The position numbers were made by a program, and so were the translations under genes. Below, piece by piece: positions 13,501-24,297 of a DNA stretch of 64,000 nt (positions within the stretch are counted from its first letter, which is position 1; every line of letters begins with the position of its first letter). The notes under the pieces were generated by a model. That model was not told where the DNA came from. It searched no databases and was given only the letters and a program-made list of their open reading frames with translations. The DNA is taken from contig NC_135248.1 of assembly GCF_947623445.1 (NCBI RefSeq), positions 2,852,977 through 2,916,976 of the forward strand, written 5' to 3'. The DNA is from Clavelina lepadiformis (lineage: Eukaryota; Chordata; Ascidiacea; Aplousobranchia; Clavelinidae).

Positions 13501-15622
13501 AATCTTTTAAAGCGATTTCACGATCTGCAACTTCCTTCATCTTTTTCAGCTCGATCACTTGCTCCGTCAGAAGAAGCTTCTCTCGACGAAAATTATCTGC
13601 ATTTTCACAAATCTAAATAACTTTGGGGTCAATTAATACCCTTTTGGTTTAAAGAACTTCTGTATCTTTTTCAAACTTGTGTAATTAATTAAAATTTTAA
13701 TGACTTCTGCTATTTAATTATTTGCACCTTCAAAAGCATGTAGCTCTGCCGTCACCCTAGCTTTCTCGTTTGTCAACATTGCAATGTTTGCATCTTTTCT
13801 AGAAACTTCCAAATTCAAACCATCCATATCGCTTTGCATGTCCTACACAAGAAGATATAGAGGTTTATTTTTCTTTGACAAATTATACCCTTTCAAACAG
13901 AAAGATCTGTTTTGTAAAGATTATTAAAAAGTTTCCAGAAGCCCCATACCATTCATAAATTTACAATAAGACATTAGCCTAATACGTTGTTGTCACAATA
14001 GAAATTTACTGTACACCGATACCTCATAAACGTAAGCACTAACAATAATAAAAAGGTATGTAATAAAGGTATTTAGATAAATCTTTGCAGACCTTTAGTT
14101 TATACATCATCCTATCTGCTTCTTTGGTCATCTTTGGATGAATATCAGTTGCTTTCTTAGTCTGTTGTCGAAGATATTCAGCCTCGAGTTCAAGAAAATA
14201 TATCTGTTGTTGCAAATTTTTGATATATTCTGCTTCCACATCTTTAAGTGTGCTGCTTTTACTGTAGAAAATAAGAAAAATTGAATAAACTTGAAAAATA
14301 ATGTTGCAGCAATTAAAATCGCCATTAATAAAATGCCATTAGGTTATAGCTCCAGGAGGTTGTGCATAACAATAAGCAAACATTCAAGTTTGCAGACAAA
14401 TGTTCCATGTAATTCTGCGCTATTGGCACACCATACCGCACAGTAGCCTACTTAAACATATGGCGGATGCGTGATTACCGAAGGTACCTGAAAATTATTT
14501 GTAAATGGTATGGTAGGACAATATTTATCCTCGGATTGAGAAAAGTCTATGCACAACTTAAACCTGATAATGATTCCTCATCACTCAAGACCCAGTAATT
14601 GAACTAACCTTTGTGCAAGCTCTGACTGTTTTATTTTGATTTTTTGTACTGTATTGGCCGAATTTAGAACTGTCCACCAGGTCTACTGAACAGAAGCGAG
14701 TGTTGTTAACGCCTTGCCCAAGTGCTTTACAATGGTATGGTGCCACTATGGGTATCGAACACGAAAAACGAGCCACATTTATTGCGAGTCTACTCGACTA
14801 CCGAGCCGAAATAAAATTACGCATTCAACGATAAAAATTTTATTTGAGATTAAAATACAAACTTACCCCTGTGAAAATGCAGGTGATAAGGTCACTTTTT
14901 TAAAAGATCTAACTTTACTTTTTGTCTTCAAATCTGCAAAAAATAAATTTGTGATGATATTATAAAATTGCTTGCAAATCGAATGCCGCATAGAATACTT
15001 GTTTACGGAAATCGGCAAAGCAAAGCATTGCGTTACGTAATCGATTCCTCTCTGCTTATCGTATTAAGTCGTGACAAAAATGTCGTGCATGCCTGCTTTG
15101 CGTGTGTTGTTATTCATAGTTGTTCAATGCGTGACAGTCTACGAAGTTAACCATAGAAAGTGGTCGACTTTATTATGTAGCTGTCACAATGTCTTATTTA
15201 ATGTAATCGTTTAAACAAGAAACAATATAACCAGTTTATACAGTTGTCATGGTATACAATTGATTCTAAGATTAAGAGAAGCGAAACAACGACCTGAGAC
15301 TCATTTATCATCGAGGACATACAACAATTCTACAGACAAACTTTGTAATTGAAGTGGTCGTCCTTACAGGCTAAGGAACGATAAACAATCATTTCATTAC
15401 AAATTTATTCAAAAATTGGTCAGGCAATTCTAGCCTAATCATTGTAAAAACACCCATTTTTAAAAATAGAATTATTTTATTAATCTTTGGATAACATATA
15501 CAACTGCATGACCTATCAAAAATAGGGTTTCTTATTCATTTAGCTAATAGGCAAGTTTTTTTAGTCAGTATAGCCTAGCCTACATATGAAACATAAAGAC
15601 AATTGTAAAACTTACCAGACAT
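10580..15622 (-). CDS. coiled-coil protein, 449 aa, family not recognised
   Basis: Exons in transcription order: 15616-15622, 14867-14933, 14093-14261, 13728-13842, 13412-13596, 12635-12790, 12383-12460, 11907-12044, 11475-11579, 11011-11178, 10580-10741. All phases fit and the total is 1350 nt with a TAA stop. The first coding exon is only 7 nt (ATG TCT G). After a basic N-terminus (MSDLKTKSKVRSFKK) the protein is almost continuously heptad-like and charged, starting LKDVEAEYIKNLQQQIYFLE and ending in the region LRLESHMHTLQTDVSGLKTE. There is no signal peptide, membrane segment or enzymatic motif. The style resembles ciliary or centrosomal coiled-coil proteins, but that is a guess from composition. 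The gene is divergent from the ZDHHC6 gene and convergent with the myosin. One intron (14262-14866) carries a SINE. Confidence 0.85.
14655..14812 (-). repeat. tRNA-derived SINE in an intron of the coiled-coil gene
   Basis: Read on the minus strand, an A-box-like GGCTCGGTAGTCGAG is followed about 45 bases later by a B-box-like GTTCGATACCC. After these comes a body containing CACTTGGGCAAGGCG and CTGTTCAGTAGACC. The body is shared, with divergence, with the copy at 20655-20835. This layout is that of a tRNA-derived SINE. Boundaries are approximate. Confidence 0.6.
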
Positions 15623-16396
15623 GCTTTCTTTTTTTCGTTTATGAGTTAAAACAGAGTTGACTATGTTTTGGAAAGGCTTCAGTTATATCTTCTATGCTGT
15701 ACAAATGTGTTCTAAATCTGATTATGATTTTAATTTGTTTACAAAACAAATTCAGTACACGGCCGGCATATGATGACGTTTCAGCGTACATTAAGTCGTC
15801 ATGGTTACGCACTGTCCTACTTCAGTATTTATTTGGAAGGATGGCAGAGTACCATATTAAAAGGCAGTTTAAAATACAATTAATATGGAGTATTATTACT
15901 TGTTAATTTCTTAAAATACGCTATATAATATAGTTACTGTTAATTATGAGATTTAATTTCATTAAAAAAAGGGAGTCTTTTTATAAATTTTTTCTCAACA
16001 TTTTTTGTACAGTTGTTATTTTTGAATTAAAAAATTAAAGAACAAGGAAAAATTTTCAAAATTTGAGCTTGGTGAGATTGGAAAAGAAAGCAAATTCAAA
16101 ATAAAACTTTCTCTTAAACATTGAAGTGACCTAATGAAGTTATATGCAAGTGAACTGTCAAAAACAGGGTGAAATTTAAAATGTTAAAAATATAAATAAA
16201 GAAAGAAGCATTATAAAGTAAATGCTGTATTGTCTATATTAAAATGTTTCAACCTACCTATTTTTCGAATATAATTAATATTAAGCCATCAATTTACTGG
16301 TGTAATGACAAAACCTGTTCCCCCATCCTGACGTCATGAATTCATATCCAAATAAGGATTCCACTCAGCAGAATAGAAGCAGCAGTCTGACTAGCG

Positions 16397-16664
16397 CAGT
16401 AGTTTTCAACCTGGGGGTCGCGACTCGCGACCCACATGGAGGTCATTAGCTTTTTTTAGGGGGCGCGAGAGCTTTCAATGAGTATAAAGTTAATACATGA
16501 GTCTTTGTTTAACAACAATGTGATTTACTCGTTTTTATTTTGCTATTGTGAATGCACAACAACATTACATAGGCCTATGTTAACTGGAAGTTTTTGGAAG
16601 GGGGTCGTCTGATTCTATTGGGTTGCAAAATGGGTCGCTGAATGAAAAAGGTTGAAAACCACTG
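16397..16664. mobile_element. non-autonomous hAT-type element
   Basis: A 268-bp element has terminal inverted repeats CAGTAGTTTTCAACC (16397-16411) and the complement of CAGTGGTTTTCAACC at the right end, matching 14 of 15. Flanking 8-mers are GACTAGCG (16389-16396) and AACTAGCG (16665-16672), 7 of 8 identical. The left end also holds a 9-bp hairpin, GGGTCGCGA-C-TCGCGACCC. No coding remnant is visible. Confidence 0.88.
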
Positions 16665-17394
16665 AACTAGCGTGTAGCGCAATTAGCTGAGTTCTGATAT
16701 CGAACACTTCGTTCTTCTAAAGGTTGCACAATGGGGGAAGTGATCATTTAATGACTTCGAACCCAGTTCATGAAAGTTTGAATAAATTTAATTTTGAAGG
16801 AAGTCAGTACTCAGCAGAACGAAAATGTCTTGCAGAGTAGTAATGACGTCACAACGAGATAGATGCTATTCAACTAACGGTACGATGCTGAGCAGCCGTA
16901 TTTAGTGGAGATCAAAGGTGGCGGTGATTGCTGTGAGCCATTTTTAGTCCGGGTTATGGATTATGCATTGTTAGCATGGCATGGTGAATTCAAGAAGTTG
17001 GTTGTTTTGCTGTCCGGGGAGTTCTATTTCTGACTCCAGACTCCATAGCCCCAGTCTTGATACGATTAGTATTTACTAACCTATGCTTTGATGTTAGGCT
17101 TGGCAAAGTTAACGAAACTTTACATTCTTTGTAGTTCAGTTTAGCAACATGGAGTGAAGCATGCGAACATTTGCTCTCGAGGCCATGTCACATTTGCCTG
17201 TTTAGTTTGTGGAAATTATTATCATAACTGCTGATATGTTTATGACTACCTGCATCAGCACAATTTTTTGTCCCCCACATTGAAGACGAAAACTGAATGA
17301 ATGAATGAACTTTTTGTAAATATTTTTAATCTGTGCATTAATAGGCTATTCAGGTAAAAATTGAGGACACAATTGAAGTAAAATAACAAGTAAC

Positions 17395-17632
17395 CAATGT
17401 TCCCTCTAAGCTGCGCGCGTGCGCAAATGCGCACTGCTGACACGGTCTCCGCGCACAGAAAATCTGTGCTGCGCACAAGAAAAAAATCCAACCTGAATTG
17501 AAAATAAAATAAACGCATAATAATGGCCACAGTGCGCACGTGGCTCGTCTAATGTTGCTCACAGTGGTCCAAGGGACCGCTCAGGGAGTTAGTGTGTTTG
17601 CTCAGACTCGTGAAAAATTAGAGGGAACATTG
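17395..17632. mobile_element. non-autonomous hAT-type element, perfect target duplication
   Basis: A 238-bp element has perfect 15-bp inverted ends (CAATGTTCCCTCTAA at 17395-17409 and its complement at 17618-17632). The perfect 8-bp target duplication is CAAGTAAC (17387-17394 and 17633-17640). The interior is GC-rich near the left end (TGCGCGCGTGCGCAAATGCGC). The intact duplication makes it probably the youngest of the four hAT copies here. Confidence 0.92.
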
Positions 17633-18622
17633 CAAGTAACTAGCCTACATCTGATTTTAAATGAAAATTCTTTGCCATTAATTTTAAATTTATTGTGCTG
17701 GTGTGAAATAAAGTTGGAAAGGTCGCCCAATCGAATCACTGTATGAATATTCATAATTCTATGCAAATTACCCCAATATAATCCAAAAAGAAGACTAAAA
17801 GAATGGACATCAAGTTTAAAGCTATAATAATTTATGAACGATTAGAAAAGATCTTTTCCAATAGAGCAATTTTATTACTCTTATATGATTGAATCACTTT
17901 GCCCATATTATATATCCATATTACGCCTGAACACGTTCATTCAAAACAAAGCTGTGTGCAGATGATCCTATTAACATGTTTTTTATTGTTTTCTATGTGA
18001 ATGGTCTTTTTTATTGATACGAAATTTATTACTTTGCTGTTATTAAGAAGTAGTCCAACACATGAATATTTTTAATGGTTAATATGGTCTTGAAAAATGC
18101 TAAGGTGATTTATTTGCTTTACTGTTACACCAGAATATCAACTTTTATGTCATTAAAAATGATTTTTCACTTAGATTACATTAATTTTGGTTATTTGAGT
18201 TTTAGTTAATTTCATATTATCCATATTGAGGTTTCATAGCACTTTACTGAATACGAAGTACAGATAGCTTAGCGGCAAGTTTGACCTCTAAGCCTGTAGG
18301 AAGACAAACAAACCCATTACATTTATATAATCAAGTGTGCGTCAAAATTGGTAGTGGTTTTTATTGTAAAAAAGGGAGCTGAATCTATGCAAAATAAAAA
18401 TAGGACAAAATACAATTCGTACAAAACATGATTATTCACCTTTTTCAAAACCTTCTTTTGAAAGCAATCATAAAGATTCGAATACCAAAATATTTATATG
18501 ATTGGTTTGTCAATAGTTTGATGCATTGTTTTTGACTTTGGCTAAAAAGGCAGTTTGGTGTTTGTTGGCGAATGAGCATTTTCCTCATTATCATTATTTT
18601 GTTTCAGGTTCAATTTGCAACA

Positions 18623-19759
18623 ATGGCTCCTCTCTGGCGCATTTTGCACGTAGGACCACTTACTGCTATATTTGTCATTTTTGTCTGCTATACTGTTTCT
18701 GTTATTGATAGTTCTTTATGGTTTATGCCAACAAGTAGTGCTGGCATTGGAGGAAAATTGAACATAATTATCCTCACCATCTGGCTTGCCTTAATTTTGG
18801 GCAATTTTCTGAGAGCGATTTTAATCGGTCCAGGATATGTTCCGAAGAACTGGGCTCCAGAAGAGAAGTCAGATTCGAAGTACTTGCAGTTTTGCCAAGT
18901 TTGCCAAGGGTTTAAGCCACCAAGGGCTCACCACTGTAGGACTTGTAAACGATGTGTTTTAAAAATGGACCATCATTGCCCATGGATTAATAACTGCTGT
19001 GGACATAACAATCATACTAACTTCGTTTTATTTGTGCTATTTGCACCAATTGGTTGTTTACATGCATTCATTGTTTTAATTGGAACAATATGGTTTCAAC
19101 TCTTCAGAAGAGCTGACTATCTACGTACCGCAGTCAAACCAGTACATTTTTCCCTGAATGCATTTTTTATCACATTGTTTGCTGCTGGACTCGCACTTGG
19201 CACAATCATAGCTGTAAGTGTTTTATTGTATTACCAGATCAAGATTGTCCTGACCAATGCCACAGGAATCGAACAGTGGATTATAGAGAAGGCAGAGGAT
19301 CGGAGAATTGAGAGAAATGAACGGCCGTTTATTTACCCCTATGGTTATGGCCGTCTTGACAACATCTCACAGGTCATTAACTGGCGATGCAAACCATGTG
19401 GTAATGGATACAAGTGGCCCGTGGTACAAGGATGCAACCAGTATACACTCACCATAGAGCAAATGAAGCAGAAGATTTTGAAACGAAATCGAGAGGTTCC
19501 GTTCGATGTTATTCGTGCCTACTCAGGTTCGTGGTTTCCCATCACGCATGGTGTCAGCACATGCTGCTGCATTCCTTTTACGGACGAACCACGCATTTCT
19601 GTGAAGCCTGGTGACCGTATCATTGTTTCTCGTGGCAGCAAACATTGGATTTATGGCAATAAAGTCCTCGATGAAAAACAAACTAAAGCCGGGAAAAGAG
19701 AACGGGGCTGGTTTCCTAGGCACTGTGGTTTAAAACTAGAAGAAATGGACGATTCATGA
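18623..19759 (+). CDS. ZDHHC6: palmitoyltransferase ZDHHC6 type, single exon, 378 aa
   Basis: S-acyltransferase that palmitoylates cysteines of ER-associated proteins. The start chosen is ATG 18623 (context CAACAATGG), giving MAPLWRILHVG. An open frame continues upstream to 18572 but lies in probable intron. Two N-terminal membrane segments lie near residues 10-30 and 45-68. Then comes the cysteine-rich DHHC domain (CQVCQGFKPPRAHHC, CKRCVLKMDHHCPWINNCCG; DHHC at 116-119). Two more membrane segments follow near 134-157 and 178-205, then a C-terminal SH3-like region (WPVVQGCNQYTLTIEQMKQK, DRIIVSRGSKHWIYG, RGWFPRHC). The C-terminal region is diagnostic for ZDHHC6 within the family. It is shorter than the human protein (413 aa) and ends KLEEMDDS, without the lysine-rich tail of vertebrate ZDHHC6. 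The coding region has no intron, unlike its neighbours. Three adjacent cysteines occur at 314-316. Confidence 0.95.
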   Translation: MAPLWRILHVGPLTAIFVIFVCYTVSVIDSSLWFMPTSSAGIGGKLNIIILTIWLALILGNFLRAILIGPGYVPKNWAPEEKSDSKYLQFCQVCQGFKPPRAHHCRTCKRCVLKMDHHCPWINNCCGHNNHTNFVLFVLFAPIGCLHAFIVLIGTIWFQLFRRADYLRTAVKPVHFSLNAFFITLFAAGLALGTIIAVSVLLYYQIKIVLTNATGIEQWIIEKAEDRRIERNERPFIYPYGYGRLDNISQVINWRCKPCGNGYKWPVVQGCNQYTLTIEQMKQKILKRNREVPFDVIRAYSGSWFPITHGVSTCCCIPFTDEPRISVKPGDRIIVSRGSKHWIYGNKVLDEKQTKAGKRERGWFPRHCGLKLEEMDDS

Positions 19760-20654
19760 GACTGTAAACTTAGTAGTGCCAAGAAGCACTAAACTTTTTA
19801 CTTTTTTCAAGCAATGAGAAATTATTTTCATCATGTAAATTACGCAGTTTTTGTGTTCCGTAGAATTCATTGTTTGATATTACTCTATAGTTGTCTTCAA
19901 AACACCAACTACTTTATAATTAAACCATGATCATAATCGATGGTGCACTTTGCACAGTGGCCTAGCCAGGGGGAGGTTTGCTGGTTACTATGACCCTCTT
20001 TGAAACGTGTATGGTGTCATGATAATGAGATTATAATGATTTTTTCAATGTTTTTTTGCGTAAGAATTGCAAATTTTGTTCAGTGCAGACTGTAGACTAT
20101 AATGTAAACGTCATGTCGAATGAACTTGGCTGGTGCTCTTAGTTACTCGCCATACTTTAGGAACCCATGCAGTCATTCATTACGTCATTATTCTTCTTGA
20201 GTTAATAGAAAGAAATTGTGTATGACAACTATAACGTTAAGCAACTCTGTTTCAAAATTCCTGGCTACGCCGCGTTTCATTACAATATGCACAACGATAC
20301 GCGTTCTGCTATTGCCTGTGCCTTAATTTTGCTTGATCACATTTCGACGTGACATTGTTGCCGATTGTTTGTCATAGAATGCGACAAGTTTGCGGCAATA
20401 CAGTAATGTGCTGTTATAATAGAAATAGTGGTATGTACTACAGCATGTATGAGGGTATGGCGTTAATTGTGAAGATGGAAATCTAGTGCTGGCGTTCCAG
20501 GATTCCTGGAAAAAACATTTGGAGAAAGTAAAACGTTGATATCAAAATAACCAAAAATTGGAGTTCAGCTACTTGATATCACTTTCAAAACTCTTTTCAT
20601 TTTAAGACTTCAGCATGTCACGTACTTAAACTGAAAACTATTAAGTTTTCTAAA

Positions 20655-20835
20655 GGTTTCTGCAACCAGTGAATTGAGTCTAATTCTCTGAATTAGGAAC
20701 TGCTCGTCGGGACCACTGAATAGGAGCAAGTGTCGCAAGGGCATTACAGCGGCAGCTCCACAGGAAAACGAACCCGTTCGCATTCTAACAAACGCAGGTG
20801 TTGTAGCCACTCAGCCGCACATCGAAGAGCAGCTT
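20655..20835 (-). repeat. tRNA-derived SINE
   Basis: On the minus strand an A-box TGCGGCTGAGTGG and a B-box-like GGGTTCGTTTTCC are correctly spaced. A body follows (GCCCTTGCGACACTTGCTCC, then TATTCAGTGGTCC) clearly related to the SINE at 14655-14812. Boundaries are approximate. Confidence 0.65.
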
Positions 20836-22344
20836 CTGTCGGGTTTATCGCGAGCATTTTGTGCTAAGTTTTATAAGTAATGAAAAATTAGGTTCCAAAT
20901 TTCAAACTCAATCGTTTAACAAAAGTTGTGGTGAGGTGGGTCGCTTAAAATGATGTTACGTCTAAAACTCATTGTTTACATCATTCATTGAATATTCGTT
21001 GCTTTGATTAAACGAGAATTCGATATAGATGCTAAGTTTTTGAAAAGAAATTGTAGACTTTCTCGCCCAGCGCGGCACCTATTCAGTATTCACTTCTAGC
21101 CTATTTGACATGTTTTAGATAAAAAAGTCATTGCAGCAAGCCAAGACTTAGTGCATTTTCGATACCAAACAGCTTAGCTATAATTTTTGAAACGAAAACA
21201 CACGCATGGCGGTAAACAACCAGCGAAAATGCTGATGCTTCCAGCCGCTAAATGGCGCTGTGATCTAAGTCTCTATTTTTATACACTGCCAATCTTCTGG
21301 GCAGCACCATAATTAACTAATAATAATAATTGCTTGTTTTCAACTCTTTTAGTAAATTACACAAAAGTAGATTTGTGCCCAAGGCTGGAGTTCAACTGTA
21401 GCATTCCAGCGATTGAAAAATATCAAGCAAAAGTAAACGTCCTGGTTCCGAGACTATAAGCTACATTTCCAGCATTGCTTGTCGAAACTGACACAAGTTT
21501 TAGGCATATTTTTGGAGGTGTTATCAAGTTTACCAGAAAATATCATGTCTGAGCTTCTAATTTTGTTCAACAAATACCTTGCAGATTCTATTCAATTATT
21601 TTTTAATGTTTCCAATAGACAAAACACTGAACTGATTGTTTAATAACAAATCTTAACAACAGATAGAAATAAACAACGCACGATGTACGCAAGAAAACAT
21701 TGTGAGTTGGCTTGGCACATTATATGATTAAGTTGTATTTTCTAAATTTTTCATTCCGTCTGTGTCTGATGTTAGGCTACTTGGAAAAAAATTAACAAGT
21801 GCTTTCTTTGAAAAATCTCATAGACATTGAGCTAATTACCCCGTCTGAGACCGTGTTGTCAAATAACGTTTAATTTTTCGACGTTTTTTGTCACCTACGT
21901 GCACCATAGCGCGTGCTGTTTTTTTAAAAACCTATAAGCAGCCATAAAAGGTGGGGTTTGTTGGATCACGTGTGGAATGATTTACTACAAAATTAGCCAA
22001 CACATTGTCGTTTTTTCGTGATTTTAACTCTTTATTTTTTTACAGACAAGTTTTATGAGTTGCGCAATGGCGTAGCGTGCATGCCATTATACACTTGAAA
22101 CTATTTCGAATGACACATTTCAATGAATATCATGTACATATTATAACATTGGCAATACACGCCATATTGTGTGTTAGCCAAAAACTCAGTTTATAGAAAA
22201 TTTTCTTTAGGTTATTTAAAAATTAATTAACCATGACTTCCTCCCAAACAAGACGGACGGCTTTCCTACAATTTGACCTTATTGGTTTGATGAGACTTGC
22301 GCAATTTTTGCAATATTGTTGTTCACTTTGATGCAGCCTAACCG

Positions 22345-22470
22345 TTACAGCGAAGCATCTCACAAGAAAAGCGAAAAGTGACTGGGCAAGGTTTTGAACT
22401 CGAGAGCTCTGGGAGATGAAGCGGGAACTTACAGCGGGTGACGCATTAACCGTTTTGGTATCTAAATACT
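22345..22470 (-). repeat. tRNA-derived SINE head, copy 1 of a direct repeat
   Basis: Minus-strand A-box-like ACCAAAACGGTTAATGCG and B-box-like GAGTTCAAAACC. The sequence from the AAGAAAAGC block through CATTAACCG is repeated with divergence at 23200-23325, about 850 bases away. Confidence 0.5.
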
Positions 22471-22589
22471 ATACGAATTTTAAATCATTTCAACATGACG
22501 TCTTATTAAGTATCAAGACTTTAGCCACTGTAGCCACTTTAGCTTTCGTTCGCCACAACATCTTGCAAATTATCCAGTCAGCCTTGAGT

Positions 22590-22672
22590 GTTAGTAATAA
22601 CGCAGCACGGTAAAGCGCATGCGTTTGAAGGCTGAGGTTCCGGGTTCGATTCCAACCCACTTTAATCTTGTT
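22590..22672 (+). repeat. tRNA-derived SINE head
   Basis: An A-box-like CGCAGCACGGTAAAGCGC and a textbook B-box GGGTTCGATTCC lie in tRNA spacing. The acceptor and T stems do not pair properly, so it is not a functional tRNA. The following 200 bases may be the SINE body. Confidence 0.5.
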
Positions 22673-22989
22673 TCATGAAAGGTTCTCCAAGATCCAGGAT
22701 CATAGCAGGTAGACTAAATTAATTTGCTTTCTTTCACTAACTCCTTGATAGTAGTCCAACTCAGTGTAAATCGCTGCTCTCCCAATTATACTCAAAATCT
22801 TCTCCACTCTCACTGTGTGGAGAGCTTAACTACCTCCATCCCACTTGTCCAGTGTTCATTAGCATAAACTTGCAGGTACCAACTAACACTAGCAGTGTTA
22901 CATAACAGGTGCTAGCAGTGTTCATAACGTAAGCCAACATGTAAAAGCATAGCAGCTATACTTTACTTAGCGTCTCAGTTTTAGTTTTT

Positions 22990-23185
22990 TTGAGCAAAAG
23001 GTAATTGACTCGGCGCTGCGCGCCTCGACCGGCCGCTTCGCGGCATTTAATCCTCTTGGATGAGGCAGGGTTAGCGTTTGTTTGCTCGTCGCTCCGCGCC
23101 TCGCTGGGTTGCTGATTTGAACCTGCAGCTTGTCGATCGTCGTCCTCCGATTTTTCCACTGCGCCACGACTAGCTTTTTGGGCAT
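22990..23185 (-). repeat. GC-rich tRNA-derived SINE
   Basis: Read on the minus strand, an A-box GTGGCGCAGTGG and a B-box GGTTCAAATCA are followed by a GC-rich body (GCGAGGCGCGGAGCGACGAG, later GCCGCGAAGCGGCC). Its composition differs sharply from the AT-rich surroundings. Open frames over it are not coding. Confidence 0.5.
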
Positions 23186-23199
23186 CTTGACAATATTGG

Positions 23200-23325
23200 T
23201 TTAGGACTCGCAAGAAAAGCAGAAGTTGGCTAGACAAGGTTTTGAACCGGAGAACAGAGTGGGATAGAGCTGAAAATTACATAGGGTGCCTCATTAACCG
23301 ATGTTGCTATCTTATGACCACATTG
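23200..23325 (-). repeat. tRNA-derived SINE head, copy 2 of a direct repeat
   Basis: Diverged second copy of the unit at 22345-22470. Minus-strand A-box-like region ATAGCAACATCGGTTAATG and B-box-like CCGGTTCAAAACC. It abuts the GC-rich SINE at 22990-23185. Confidence 0.5.
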
Positions 23326-23948
23326 TAGCCAAACTACTCAAGCATCAAATCTCGTTATAAATAACACTTCGCTCAGAAAGTAGAGAACTTTTGATATAGT
23401 GTTCACGCTAAGTTGTTGGAACTCATCTTTTATCCCTGGCACAGTCTTTAAATCACAGAAAGTTGGGAAGAGTGGTGGGAAGCGCAAATTATTATTAATG
23501 GTTGAAAACCGACAACGCTCGTTCAGATGAATAGTTACGTCGATTAACATCGTTGATTTGTATTTATACTTTCTTGCTAGCAAGATTAGATCATACTCAA
23601 TGAAGAGACCAAGTCGGGAATCGAACCCACTCCTAGCCTCACAGGAAGGTTTGGGGCAAAATTTTCTTTACGTTATTTAAAGATTAATTTTTTACTGGTT
23701 AACAAAACAGTTTCTAGGCTATATAGTAATCGTGCGGTAACACGCTTTGACCTGCAGGTCGACAGTATATTGGGTTTATATCAATACAAGACCTGTTGAT
23801 ACAAGTACTGTAGCTTGCTATCGGAAACGTGCATTGAATAAAAGTCGACTTTTAAAGTGAGTGATTGACTAATTGGCTTATACAAAACTTAAGCTCTCTC
23901 AACGCCAGAGCCAAACTTTTGTAGACTATAACTAAAACTATCTAAAAC

Positions 23949-23983
23949 TGTATAGTCTATCTAAAACTTAGATAGACTATACA
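23949..23983. repeat. perfect 16-bp inverted repeat, 3-base loop
   Basis: TGTATAGTCTATCTAA at 23949-23964 and its exact reverse complement at 23968-23983 are separated by AAC. A related TAGACTATA lies about 20 bases upstream. The sequence would extrude as a near-ideal hairpin. It sits about 315 bases beyond the receptor A stop, on the downstream side of that minus-strand gene. Confidence 0.85.
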
Positions 23984-24297
23984 TAATGATCTAATGTGAA
24001 TAATTTATTAAGAAAAATCCCGAAATATACAATCGCTGCTGTACAATTATTTTAAAACGTGATGCAATTGAAAACAGGAGTAATTTTTTTCTAACAAAGC
24101 TTAAAAAGCGCAAAAACTTTACAGTATTGCCGGCAACTTTAAACCAATCAGAAGTCGGCTCACGTCATTTGACCTAAAGCAATGTTTGAGATCTGGATGC
24201 TTGCAAATACCAGCTCTCCTTGAAGAATTCTACACCTCTGTAACGCTCTGTTTGAGGTATAGAAGATAATGATGCCAAAATATTGGCAACTTTTCAT

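Larger units (their letters stand above)
15623..18622. other. divergent intergenic region between the coiled-coil gene and ZDHHC6
   Basis: Both flanking genes start here and are transcribed outward, so their promoters should lie within it. Two short hAT elements (16397-16664, 17395-17632) are inserted. A pyrimidine-rich stretch ending in CAG at 18607 precedes the ZDHHC6 ATG by 16 bases. It could be the acceptor of a 5' UTR intron or, if the host is Ciona-like, a spliced-leader acceptor. No further coding exon was found. Confidence 0.55.
19760..24297. other. intergenic, SINE-rich, no gene seen
   Basis: About 4.5 kb separates the ZDHHC6 stop from the end of receptor A. It contains at least five tRNA-derived SINE heads and a 16-bp perfect hairpin, listed separately. 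Short open frames here (for example inside 22956-23237) coincide with SINE sequence and look accidental. Confidence 0.6.

Noticed and set aside
16680-16790. tRNA-like segment after the hAT element at 16397-16664
   Set aside because: A-box-like TAGCGCAATTAGCTGAG is on the plus strand, but the B-box-like sequence is on the minus strand, so they do not form one unit.
22590-22672. Functional tRNA gene
   Set aside because: The B box is good, but the acceptor and T stems do not pair and no proper anticodon arm forms.
22956-23237. GC-rich minus-strand open frames as coding
   Set aside because: They lie over tRNA-derived SINE sequence with A and B boxes, and the predicted peptides look like repeat translation.
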